From NCBI RefSeq assembly GCF_023973825.1, contig NC_090126.1, forward strand, positions 2,315,001 to 2,379,000: a stretch of 64,000 nt of DNA, read 5' to 3'. The DNA comes from Plasmodium brasilianum (lineage: Eukaryota; Apicomplexa; Aconoidasida; Haemosporida; Plasmodiidae). The notes below the pieces were generated by a model. The model was not told the origin of the DNA. It made no database searches and saw nothing but the letters and a program-made list of their open reading frames with translations. A program made the position numbers and the translations under genes. This document shows positions 24,140-36,144 of the stretch, piece by piece. Each line of letters opens with the position of its first letter. Position 1 is the stretch's first letter.

Positions 24140-26438
24140 CTAATAAATAATTTTGTAATTGCCAATAATCGTATTTCCTATTCCAACAACTTTACTATTT
24201 TCTATTTGCAGTCCAATAATTGCTGTGTTTGTGTGCTCTAAAAATGAAAAAATTGGAAAAATAAAAAAAAATAAATAACGAAAAATAAGTCCAAATAGGG
24301 AAAATTAAGGCAAAATAATAAATGTAAAATTACGTTATGCTCTATTTTTTATGTGCAAAAGCTTCAATTAATCTCATGCGTTGATCTTGGTCGTTTGCAT
24401 TTTTAAATATATAATAAATATAAAGCAGAAGGCTGAAAAGTGCTTATATTTAAAACATTTAAAATATATAGATATGCAAAAAAAATGGGATTATATTATA
24501 CATATAGGTATATGTAGTATTTACTATATGTTATGAATATATTTATATATTGTACATTTAATTTGTATTTCTTAGGAAAATTTTGATGCTAGCGGGGATA
24601 ACAAATTCGACTTAATAAATAAGGCTATTTTTATTTTATTTTATTAATTTATCTTTTTATTTTGTTTGTTTATTCATTTATTTTATTTGTTTATTCATTT
24701 ATTTTATTTGTTTATTCATTTATTTTGTTTGTTTATTCATTTATTTTATTTGTTTATTCATTTATTTTGTTTGTTTATTCATTTATTTTGTTTGTTTATT
24801 CATTTATTTTGTTTGTTTATTCATTTATTTCATTTTTCTTTTTTTTTTTTATTTTTTATTTTTTGATATAATAATAACCATTTGCAAAAATGAACAAAAA
24901 TGGGTTATAAATATAAATTCCAATGAAGACTAGCCACTGAATTAAATATGCGCATAGTTAACAAAAAGTTACACTTATTCTTAATAACTGTGTGACGTTT
25001 TCTCTTGATCTGTTTGAGAAAAGTACACGTCTCTGTACATATATACACATTATACATACATTATATATATATATATATATATACATCTCTGTAGTGTTAA
25101 CTTTTCTTTTGGACGCAAATGTCTATGTACGAAAATTAAACCACCATTTACTTTAGATCCATAAATGCAATTTATTAGGTGACTTGGTCATTAGAAAAGC
25201 AAATTATTCATCATTAAGATATGGTGTTTTTGTAATAACATGTTCATTTATAAATATAAAAAATATACCCATTTAATGTAATATAATGTAACATGTGTTT
25301 TTTATTCTTATTTTTTAAACATGTAATTTTAAAATTAAAAAAAAAAATAAGTTTCTACTGCCATTAGTTCTTATGTGCAGGGGTTTTTGTTTGCTTGGTA
25401 AATTGTTACAAGTAATAAAAATGGAATTTTCTTTTTCATAATTTTTACGGAAATTTGGTTAAAAATTAAAAGAAAAACGAGAAAAAGTTAAAAAAAAAAC
25501 GAGTACAAAATGAGCATAAATTGAGGAAAAATGAAGATGAAAAAGGTCAAAAGGAGTAACACTAAAAATGGAGGAAAAAATGGGATCCATTAATTGATCT
25601 CTTTTTTACCATATATTTTAATGCGCTCGTATTTTTTTGTTCCATATACTCTATTCCTTCTTTTTTTATTGTCTCCCATATTGGGTTTTCAACTAGTGTT
25701 ATTATTCCAAAAAACAGAAAAAAAAAAAGAAATTTAATACTTTCGGTTTACTCATAAAATATACAGAGATTTATGTTACACGAGCCTAACAAGTGACATG
25801 TATACAAAGGAAAAAAAAAAAAAAAGAGAAAAAAGAAAAACCATTAAAATTTTATGATATCATAAAATAATCCTAAAGAAAAAAAATCATTTCACCATAA
25901 AACATATATTATATAGATAATGCGTTATATAAAACCTAGCAAAAACTCCAATTTCAAAGAGAAAAAAAAAGAAAAAAAGGGGTATAAAACGTATTAAATG
26001 GCGTGCTTCTTTATTACCTTTTAAATAGCCATTTTTTGTATAAATTCTGTAGATGCTTTTAAAAAATTCCACTGATAAAGCGTAGAAAGAAAAAAATAAT
26101 TCTTTGGTGGATGTATAAATAAAAAGATAAAAAAATATTCCTTTGTAGTGATCGACATTGTATAACGTTATAAATATCATACGTATGTAGTGATAATATA
26201 TGCTCCAAGGATGTTAAACTTATTTACAGCACAGTGCTAACCGTATGCATAAGTATACGTACATATATGTACATGTACGATATATAACACGACTTTAAAA
26301 GTCATTAATGTTAAGGCTGAAAGTTCATGATAATTTTATAAAAAGTCTTTTTCCTTTAAAATAAAATCGTTTAAAAAGAACTTTTTTTTTTTAATTGTTT
26401 ATGTTAAAAAAAATGGAAACATACACATAAGAAGGTAT

Positions 26439-26469
<31 letters not shown>

Positions 26470-26743
26470 GTATGTGCACGAATAGATTATATGCTGCATA
26501 CAAATATATTTATATAAACGTATGTAAAGCCAAAATACACAGTGAACATTCTTAAGTCCAGAGAAAAGTAAAATGCTAATGTTTACTCAACCGCTCAGAT
26601 ATTGATACATCCATTTGAAGTACATTATTTACAAATATTTTGACATTACTAATACAAAATGAAACCATTTTGAAACTGATTACAACACCACAAATATGTT
26701 CACCGAGAATTAAGTGTTTTATTGGGCCTTCAGGGCTTGTACA
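24140..26743 (-). other. Candidate small multi-exon gene, possibly with hexapeptide (beta-helix) repeats
   Basis: Minus-strand open segments with plausible splice borders. (a) 26743-26576, containing PEGPIKHLILGEHICGVVIS. (b) 26236-26183, TTAG acceptor and GTATGA donor, 18 codons reading HCAVNKFNILGAYIITTY. (c) 26071-26018, strong pyrimidine tract plus CAG acceptor and GTAATA donor. (d) 25692-25610, containing VENPIWETIKKEGIEYMEQ, which joins (c) in matching phase 1. (e) 24235-24140, TAGAG acceptor, ending in TAG and containing QIENSKVVGIGNTIIGNYKI. Segments (a), (b) and (e) resemble the isoleucine-glycine hexapeptide pattern of left-handed beta-helix proteins such as dynactin p25/p27. Not all phases reconcile into one transcript, so there may be two genes or an incomplete model. 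The family assignment is speculative. Confidence 0.33.
24658..24831. repeat. 21-base minisatellite (TTTGTTTATTCATTTATTTTR)
   Basis: About eight near-perfect copies of TTTGTTTATTCATTTATTTT plus A or G. Because 21 is divisible by 3, long open frames arise in more than one frame on the plus strand; their translations (Phe/Val/Tyr/Ile/Leu repeats) are artefacts. Confidence 0.9.
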
Positions 26744-27012
26744 TTAAATTTTTTTTTTTTTTTTTTTGGTATAGAAACGTTTGGTCTATACGTGCAAAAT
26801 CGCCCTGCAAATAAATTTACTTTCCTTCCTTGTGTTGCGCTTGTATTATAAGTATTGCGATTGCATATACATATATATGTATACACAAACACACATTTAT
26901 ATATGCATGATTAAATGAACAAGCCTAATCTTCTCCCCATTTTTGTATATGAATAACCTCTGTTACGCGCTACGCGCGTCACAAGAGCAAAGAAGTAGAA
27001 TTATTGATCACT

Positions 27013-30000
27013 TCAATTTTTGATGCCCTTAAGTTTTTTATATTCCTCCATTTTTTTTTTCTTTTCATTCATGTATTCGAGTCTTTCATTCTGACGGTTC
27101 CAATATCCCTTTTCCTTCCACCAGTTAACTAAATTTTTAAAATTTCTCTCCACTCTAGTCCATAACTTAAAAGATTTATGATCAACATATATAGAATCCT
27201 GCAGCACTATCAGATCCTTCGGTTGAAATGCATTACTGTAATTATTTGAACGTAAATGCTGATGAAGATGATTATGGGGAGGTATAACCATTAATGTAAA
27301 CCGTAATGGATTAAAATCTTGACTATTTTTTTCTGATTCATTTGCACCTTTTTGTGATAAAATAATTGGAGGTATAAGTGCCCATACAATATTATCAGGT
27401 TTTAATAAACTCTCTTGAGATAATTCTTTTCTGACTTCATCAATGGTTTTCCTCCTTTTGCATTTTGGATGGTTGTATAATTCTAATAAATTTTTTTTTA
27501 AATTTTCACAAAAATGGGATATTATATGATCAATTGATTTAAATTGTTCATTATTGATTAAATAAATTTGTTGTAAAGACTGCATATTTTTATTTATATT
27601 ATTATTATATTGCATATTATGCTGAATATTTTTTTCGTATATAGTAAATTTTGCAATAATAAAAGGGTTATCACAAGTTTTTATAAGTACATATAATTTG
27701 TTAAGCTCATTTGACGGGTATATAATAGACTCACCAATAACTATGTTCGTTTGTTTTAAATAAGCATGTATTTCATGATAATTCCATAACTTAAAATTTG
27801 GATGGTTTGCAAATTTTTTGCTTTGATAATATTTGTTTTTATTCTTCATTTTAATTTTTTCATCATCATCATCAAAATCTTCAAAATCTTCATTATCATT
27901 TAACTTTTTAAAATGATTTTCAATAAAGGTATTATTATCATGATTGATATCTAATTCTATTAATGGAGATAAGTTATCATAATTAAATGGATATTTCATC
28001 AAATTTTGCATAAATATTTGTTTTTTTATTTTTTTAATATTTTCTTCAGTCACAACTACGTGAAAATTCGTTTCAAATTTATTGTACAGATTATAGCTCA
28101 TTGATACTATTCTACCTTTTATTAGTTCCCCTATTACGGAATTGTTAATATATTCTGCATCCTTCAAATTGTTATTCTGATTGTAATAATTATTTTTATT
28201 TATAATATTCATATTTTCAAAATTTGCATTAATTAAATTCATTCTTTCGTTGTAATACTTTCTTAACTGTCTTAAAAATTCTCTTGAGTCACTAATAACA
28301 CCTCTAATATTATATGGTAATATTGTTATTTTTATATAACTACTATTTTTGTTTATGTAATTCATTTTACAAACTACTTCAGAACCGATAGTTAAATTTT
28401 CTTTCTTTTCATTAATGATTAAGTAAAATAATTCCTCTTCTGTTTTCTTCTCATAGTTGTATCGATAATCTTTATAAGGGTGTAACAATTCCTTCTTTAT
28501 AAATTTCAAATATGGGTAAATAAAAATTTTCTTTTCGTTGTAATATTTTCTTGCATATTCTTTTATTTCAATATTTCGTATAAGCTTCTTTTTATCAATA
28601 ATATAATTCACAATGTCATAGGTGTTTTTATTTTTTAAAAAATTATTCTTCTTATCAACAGAATTTTTAAATAATTCTTGTATCAAATCATAGCAGTTTA
28701 ATGGATGTATTCTAGTATTATCTAAAGCCTCTACATATTCATCTCCATTTCCAATAATTCTAATAAATGATGAGCAATTTCGGTACACACATTTACCTAT
28801 TAAATTTTTATTAGCTGACAAGGTCAGCAAATCTTCTCGAGTATTTAAGTTTCTGTTATGTAATAATTTCATTAACTCTTCTCTCTTTCTTAACCCTAAT
28901 CCTGCAATATAACTTATCGTATTTCCTAAATGTTTTTTTTTCTTTTTTACAAAATTTATATCACACCCAGTTTTATTTACAATATCTATAATAATTCTAT
29001 AAAATAATGATTCTAACTTGTAGCTGCACACATATTTTTGTAAATCATGCAAACAGATGTTAAACATATTTTTGTTTTCTTCCTCAAATAAAGAAATAAT
29101 GACACATAACGGATTTTGCACAAACCTACAGAGGGATAAACATATAAGAGCTTCCCTTGAATATTTATTTGTTAAATCCACACTAAATTTTATGCTATTA
29201 GTCACTATACAGGGAATATACATATTTTCCGCTATAACGATGTATTTGTTATTTCCATTATCAATACTACTAGTATGTATGTTACTACCATTACGGGTAC
29301 TCGTATTGAGTAAGTCTTCCTTTGTACTATTTACTTGCATATTATTATTAACAAAATTTTGTATGTACAAATAAAGGAGATAGGAATGCACATCTCTAAT
29401 TCCAATAACTATTACATCTGGTTTAATTTTTTTTAAAAAGGATATAAATAGATTAACATCTTTTGTAATTTTTTCTTGTTCAACAGGCAAATTTTCCTTT
29501 TTTATAACATCTAAATATATGTTATCTAGGTATATGTACTCAATAATATCTCCATATATATCACATGCCATTATATGCAACCTTATGCCGAAGTGAATAG
29601 TTTCACATATTATGGACACTACTTCATAGACATTATGATTTTTTTTAATATTTTTCAAAATAGAATTTTTTTTTTTTTCTTCTTCATTTTTGTTAGATAT
29701 ATAACTTTTTTCTGATTTATCCGAGTAATTATCGTAACTTATATTTTTCATATAATCATTTCCTTTTTTTTTTTTTTTTTTTTTTTTTTAATTCATCATC
29801 TAATATATAGGAGTTGTTATCTGAAGAATAAGACGAATTAAACAAATCAGACTTGTTCGAATTCTTGATATATTTTTCATCTGTTTTGTGATTTATCTTT
29901 TTCTTGCTTTTTTTTATTTTATTTTTTTTCTCTTCTTTTCTTATTTTGTTGTCTCTATGTGACTGGTCACTGCTGTATGATTCATCTGTGTAATAATTTT

Positions 30001-33000
30001 TTTTATTATTTTTCTTTACACGTTTTTTCTCATTTTCGTTGTCATCATCGTATTCTTCTTTCCCCTCCTCCTCGTCATCCTCATCATGATACTTCGTATA
30101 TGAATCTTTGCTTCTATTGTAATCGGATGAATATTCATCCTCCCTATCATTTAATGTGTCAATTATTTCTCTGCTACTTTTTCTATTTTTAATTATTCGC
30201 TTCTCTTCCTCTAATTCTTTATCTAATTTTCTATCCAATTTTTTGTCAGATTTTTTACCCAATTTCTTATCTAATTTTTTAAATATTTTAATAGGTTTAA
30301 CGTTAAGTGTTAAATAAAAGGACTGATGTATATAAACCATGAGCCAATTTTGTGCACTTGCTAGTAACAAATTTTCTAAATTTTTTTTAAATAATGGTAA
30401 CAATTCGACGCATAAAAAGTTATTTAAAATTTTCTTTTGTATATAAACAAACATATTATTATTTTCCATACAATTATAACAATATGCATATGACAATTGT
30501 TGTAGTATATTATTTATCCATTCATTGTCTAATATCTCTGATTTCATTAATTTGTTTTTTTCCCTTTCAAAATAACTTTTCAAGTCCCTTTCATTTTTTT
30601 TTTTTTTTTTTTTTTTACATTTCTCTCTTTCATTAAAATCGTCACTTTTCCATGGTACATTTTCATGTGGTAATATAGGATGAATAATTAGATGAACTAG
30701 TTTATTCTCCTTATTTTTAAGAATTTCTAAATATATATGTTTATATCTATGCATATTGTAATAATCCTCTAACTCTCTTTTTTTGGAATCGATGTTAATA
30801 CCACTTTCGTCTAATTGTGTATTAAAGAAATCTACATTGTAGTTATGTACATAACAGGGATCATGTGTTACGTTAAATGGGGTAGCTCTATTCCTCTTCG
30901 TATCATCCTCCTGTTTCGATGTAACATATTTATTATCATTGTTGATAACACTATTATTTCCGCTCATGCTGATGCTATTATTTCCACTGTTAGTGCTAAC
31001 TTTTTTTGTGTTCGAATAGTTCAGCAGATGATGAACAGGAAACCTATATAATCGATAAGCCAAATAATCTGTGTTGCATACATCCACATGTACTTCAGCT
31101 TGATTTGTGCTTACAGTTGTTAGAGAAGCATATTTCAAAAAGAAGAAGCGAAGGATATACTTTATGCCAGGATGTGAAGCTAATAACTTGGAATAATAGC
31201 AAATAAGAGTTTTAAAAATATCTTTATTATTTGCTACTTCTCTTGAAAAAAAACTTCTACACCAATCTTCAACTTGATTTTGTATATTCATATCATTCCC
31301 ATATATATCTGGTACATTAGTTACTATATTTTTTATCTTTGAACAGTTAAATTTAAAAATGGTTAGACAATCTTTTTCGTTCTTGTCCTTTACCTTACTA
31401 GAGTAGCTGTTTTGCATTCCCACTGGATATCTTTTGCTTTTACTACTATCACCATAGTGGTTAAGATTGCCGTTATTGTTATTGTTGCTACTATCTTCCT
31501 CATCTGTTGGACTAATTTTTTCGTTTTTAATTAAATCATACATATAAGAAATGTTTTCGTAAAATTGTTCCGTTGTCAGCAAATAGTCATCCCATACATT
31601 GAACTTATTTTTTTTTACATATTCTACAAATAGCAAACCTGGTATGCTTTTTTCATTGTTTTTTTTTTCACTTCCTTTCTCTTCAATGCTTTTTTTTCCA
31701 CTTGCCTCTTTTTCGTTTTCCATTTCCTTGTTCTTTCCTTTCCTTTCCTCTTCCTCTTCCTCTTCATCCCTTTTGTCCTCTATCATGCTGTCTCCAAATA
31801 GGTCCTCCTTTAAATAAGCATCACTCTCATTGTTAGCATTATCGTCATATTTCTTTTCATTTATGTTATTGTCTTTTCTTTCCTTTTGCTCATTCTTGTT
31901 ATCTTCATTTGTTTTATTGTTCAAAGGGTATATGCCACCTCTACTCTCGTGAAGAATTCCCCCATTTTTGTTGTGCTCATCATAAAGATCCTTATCATCT
32001 TTGATACTTAATATGCCACCAGTGTTCTCTTGATTATTTCCATCATTAATTAAATTATTTTTAATATAATAATAATATATATTAACATCTTCATAATACA
32101 TCTCGTTGTATTTATTCATGATATCAAAAACAGAGGAATGTATGTTGTTATAAGTCTTACTATTCAAAATTTTAAGCTTACTTTTTAATTTTTTTATCTT
32201 TATAAAATTTTTATACCAAACTTTGTCTAATTCATGTATATCCCATACCATATTTAAATTGAATGGAGGGTATATCAAATAAGATTTGTGAAAGAAAATA
32301 AATGGAATTTCATTTTTATATTTTATCATCATATTTAAAATTAATATACACTTTTTTAATAAAAAATTGTCACATAAGAAATCATTCACATTTACATCAT
32401 CATATATATTATCATAATTCTCTTCAATTATTTTTTCAAAATTTTTATATGTAAAATAGTTGGGATATTTTTCTTTCAACTTATTTACTATCCATTTTGA
32501 TTCTATAAGTATGAACTTCTTAGTCATTTTAAATTTTCTCTTTTTATAGGTAAAATAATATCTTTCTGGAATATCTGAATATCTGATTAAGTCATCTTTT
32601 CTTGTTAACAATTGATTTAACGTTTCATCAGGTTCAGCAAAAGTTTTCCACTTACTTGATATTATATCGAAACTTTTTTTCTTTATCTTTTTTTTTTTTT
32701 TTTTTTTTTTTTTCTTTCTTTTCATAAATTTTTTCCCTTTCTCTTTACAAACAATAATTGCTTCATCATTGAATAGATTAGAAGTGTCTTTTGATTTCTC
32801 TAGAGCATCTTCATCCATGATGCTCAAAACCTTTTTTTTTTTCTTTCTTTCATGTGTATCACCTTCATATATCTCATCTTCATACGTCTCATCCTTATGC
32901 ACCTCATCTTTATACTCCTCGTCTTTATACTGCTGACCCTTATACCCCTCATCATTATACATCTCATCTTCGTAATATGGCACCTCCGCATATTCATCAT

Positions 33001-33961
33001 ATTCACAATAATCATCATAATCTTCATATTCCTCTCCACATATTTTTTTGTACTCCTCTTCATAAAGTTCATTATCACTTTCTTCCTCTTGATAATCTCC
33101 TTCTTCGCTATCCCCCTCATCCGCTTCATCATCACCTTCTTCATCTTCATCCTCTTCATCTTCTTCCTCCTCATCATCATCTTCACCCTCTTCTTCTTCT
33201 TCTTCCTCACCCTCATCGTCCTCCTCTTGTTCTATCTCCCCATCCTCACCCCCATCTCCATACTTTTCATTTTCTGCTTTATCCAAATCTACTTCATAAT
33301 CCGAATCCTCTTCCATTCCTTTTTTTTTCAAGTTTTCATTGATCTCGTCAAAGAAACTAACTATTCTCTTTTTTTTCTTTTTCTTAATCCGACTAGAATC
33401 TTCATCATCTAATATCATATCTTTAGAAAAAAGGTCTTCCGGATTTTCTTCTTGATCTTCTTCATAATCTTCTTCGTCCTCATCATTTTCATAATCATAT
33501 TTTTTTTTTTTTTTAACTGGAGAAATGTTAATAATATCTAAAACAGTGTTCACATCCCCAAACGTCTGGCTAATCATCTCATGTATATATGAATCGGTTT
33601 TATAAATATTATCTGAAGACATAGGATACCCCTCCTCTTCTTCTTCTTCTTCATTTTCATTTTCTCTTGTATCTGACATATTTTCTTCATAATTAAATAA
33701 ATTACTTTTTGATTCTCCTTTCTGCTTTTTTAAAGAAGTTTCACTGTCATCAATAAAATAATCCTTGTCTTTCAAATGATCTATTTTATTTTCATTATCA
33801 TTTTTTGGATGGTCATTATATAAATCATTATCATCTACATTTTTCATTTTTTTTAATCTTCTGTGCTTTGTGTCTTTTTCATTTCTTATAACTTGCATAC
33901 CAGTATTTTCTGCAATGAGTTCTAAATCTTCTTCATCTAAACTTTTATTTTCGAAATAGTC

Positions 33962-33996
<35 letters not shown>

Positions 33997-35138
33997 CCTT
34001 CTTCATCCTTTTCCTCATCTTCTTCATCTTCACTATCGACAATAAATCCCCTCATTTCATCGTCATCACCATCCGCTTCAGCGTCCTCTTCCTCTTCTTC
34101 TTCTTCCTCATCGTCATTATCATCCTCAACGTCATCATCATCCTCAACGTCATCATCATCCTCAACGTCATCATCATCCTCAACGTCATCATCATCCTCA
34201 ACATCATTATCATCCTCAACGTCATTATCATCCTCAACTTCTTTCTCTTTCATCTCTTCTTTTCCCTCAACATTCTTTCCTTTCTTAACATCCTCTTCTT
34301 CTTCATCATCTTCTTCTTCATCTTCTTCTTCATCTTCTTCTTCATCTTCTCCCCACATTTCCCCCCCCTTTTTCTTGTGAAAACCTTTCTCCTTCTTACT
34401 TTTTTTGAATCGCTTCATTACTCTCTCACTTAGTACATTTAGCTCCCTGTCTTTACATTTAGTCTGTTCTGTTTCGTTTGTACTATTATTTACTGCTTTT
34501 ATTTCATTTTTATTTTTTGTGCTATCATATTTGGTCGACTTTTTAATAGTAATTTTGCTATTATCGTTTATAGACTTGACATTTTTATTAATACTATTAT
34601 TATTATTATTATTATCACTATTACTACTGTTACCATTATCATTATTGTTGTTATTGTTACCACTATTATTTCTATTTCTATTATCATTATAATTATCATC
34701 ATTATCATCACTATTATGACTATTATAATTATTATTATTGTCTTCCTCTTTGTACTCTTCCTTCTCTTCTATTTTTTCACGATCATTTCCATAATCTTCA
34801 TCTATAATTTTTTTACTTTTTTTGTTGTACTTGTAATTGTTTGAAATATCCATATCTCCAATCGTATCACTTTTTGAAAAAGCTGAGTTCGTCTTTAGAT
34901 CATTTGTGTTTGTTACGATGTCATTATTATTTAGTTCCTGGACATTATGCTCTTCCCCCATATTTCCCCCGACTTTATTCCCCTCCTCATCCTTTTCATG
35001 CAATTTATGTTTCAATCTTTTAAAGTTTCGGACGAAAAACCCTTCATTTTTTCTCTTCAAATTTGTTGACTCTCCTATTACCCCTTCTTCATCATTTTGT
35101 TGAAGGTCCTTTTTGTTTTCATTCGTCGAACTCATCAT
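27013..35138 (-). CDS. SPT6: Transcription elongation factor SPT6 (frame broken at two poly-A runs)
   Basis: One gene spread over three consecutive minus-strand frames: 35138-33960, 34042-29756 and 29751-27013, together about 2,700 aa. The frames meet at A-runs encoding polylysine (33965-33996, 32 bases; 29764-29789, 26 bases), so the breaks are homopolymer indels, not introns. The N-terminal third is an acidic Asp/Glu-rich region, as in all SPT6 proteins. IRYSDIPERYYF (about 32560) is the conserved helix-turn-helix entry. The third frame begins with the YqgF/RNase H-like domain (PDVIVIGIRD, about 29410), then tandem HhH/DLD (ISYIAGLGLRKREELMKLL, about 28900), an S1-like strand region and the tandem SH2 module beginning HPNFKLWNYHEIHAYL (about 27790). 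SPT6 is a histone chaperone that travels with RNA polymerase II. In the first SH2 domain the usual ligand-binding Arg of the IIRPSS motif is Tyr (IIYPSN). The start is the first of two ATGs at 35138. Divergent from the tubby-like gene. Confidence 0.9.
34120..34240 (-). repeat. Coding 18-base repeat in SPT6 (DDDVED units)
   Basis: Tandem copies of the 18-base unit CATCATCCTCAACGTCAT (plus strand) encode acidic DDDVED hexapeptides in the N-terminal tail. Units keep frame and vary by third-position or Asp/Asn changes. Confidence 0.88.
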
Positions 35139-35283
35139 CCCTCCTCTTCATTACTTTTGTTTTAAGAAATAAACATGCACATATTTTTTAAGCTGTACGT
35201 AAATGCGTGCGTATACACATGAATACTTACATATAAATATACATAAATACGTATATACATACATACATACGCAGATGCGTACG

Positions 35284-35325
<42 letters not shown>

Positions 35326-35711
35326 CATATGCTATATATAAAGCAGTACCTTTTTTATGGTTATGCTATTTTCATTCTAATATAAAGCGGAAAAATATGT
35401 AAAAGTAGTTTATATATTTTACGTATGTATCTCTCTATATATCTATATATATGTATTATATACATATGAAATTGTTTTTCTCTTTATAATGACTTTTATT
35501 AAGGTATTTTATATTTTTTTAACAACTATATAATATTTATTAAAATAAATGTTACGTTTATATCCTTTTAAAAGGAAAATTACTTGGAAGTAATTTCTCA
35601 TCGATTTTTTGTTAAACAAAAAATTGTCGAAGTTTTTCTGCTGTTTCAATAAAAGAATTATGCGTTTTTGCAAGTAGCGAAAAAAAAAAAAATAATAAAA
35701 AAAGAATAAAA

Positions 35712-35785
35712 TAAAGTAGATAAATCATAATAAAGTAGATAAATCATAATAAAGTAGATAAATCATAATAAAGTAGATAAATCAA
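35712..35785. repeat. 19-base repeat (AAAGTAGATAAATCATAAT)
   Basis: Four nearly identical tandem copies in the divergent SPT6/tubby-like intergenic region. No coding potential. Confidence 0.85.
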
Positions 35786-36049
35786 AATAAAATAAATTTG
35801 GATAAAACAAAGTATAACAAAATACAATTAAACGAAATAAAATAAAATAAAATAAAATAAAATACAATACAGTAAAACGAAATAAAATAAATTAAAATAA
35901 GATATGGCTAAAGAAAACAAAATAAAAGATTTTCTTTTTCATTCTGCGTAAATACATTTATGCATATACGTTAACGTAGCGGAAGAAGGATATCACCTAG
36001 GGGTTTGTTTGACTTCCCCTAAATAGAAGCATGATTAATGATTTTTATT

Positions 36050-36083
36050 GAGTGTTTTTCTTTTTTTTTTCATTTTTTTTTTC

Positions 36084-36142
<59 letters not shown>
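36050..36142. repeat. Long interrupted poly(T) tract
   Basis: T-runs interrupted by single C or A bases, ending with an unbroken run of about 45 T. This probably marks an AT-extreme intergenic boundary and is a likely site of assembly length error. Confidence 0.85.

Positions 36143-36144
<2 letters not shown>

Larger units (their letters stand above)
23250..27012. other. Intergenic region GDPD/SPT6 containing candidate spliced gene(s)
   Basis: 3.8 kb with no long open frame. It contains an 11-base minisatellite (23348-23466), a 21-base minisatellite (24658-24831) and many homopolymers. On the minus strand several short segments stand out as less AT-rich and open, with GT-AG boundaries: 26576-26743, 26183-26236, 26018-26071, 25610-25692 and 24140-24235. 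They are described in the next entry. A plus-strand segment at 24578-24625 (after TTCTTAG, reading ENFDASGDNKFDLINK) is also open. Confidence 0.5.

Noticed and set aside
24662..24871. Phe-Val-Tyr-Ser repeat frames
   Set aside because: Artefact of the 21-base minisatellite.
26576..26743. Match to the eIF4E/4EHP segment (GEHICGVVIS resembling GEEICGAVVS)
   Set aside because: The similarity is limited to about ten residues, the cap-binding tryptophans are missing, and there is no room upstream for the rest of an eIF4E gene. The hexapeptide reading fits the other segments better.
32824..33412. His/Leu/Pro-rich and Met/Arg/Lys-rich frames opposite or shifted to SPT6
   Set aside because: Shadows of the Asp/Glu-rich SPT6 coding sequence in other frames.
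29756..34042. SPT6 as three separate genes
   Set aside because: Conserved SPT6 domains continue across the breaks, which fall inside A-runs; the internal ATGs have no separate promoter-like spacing.
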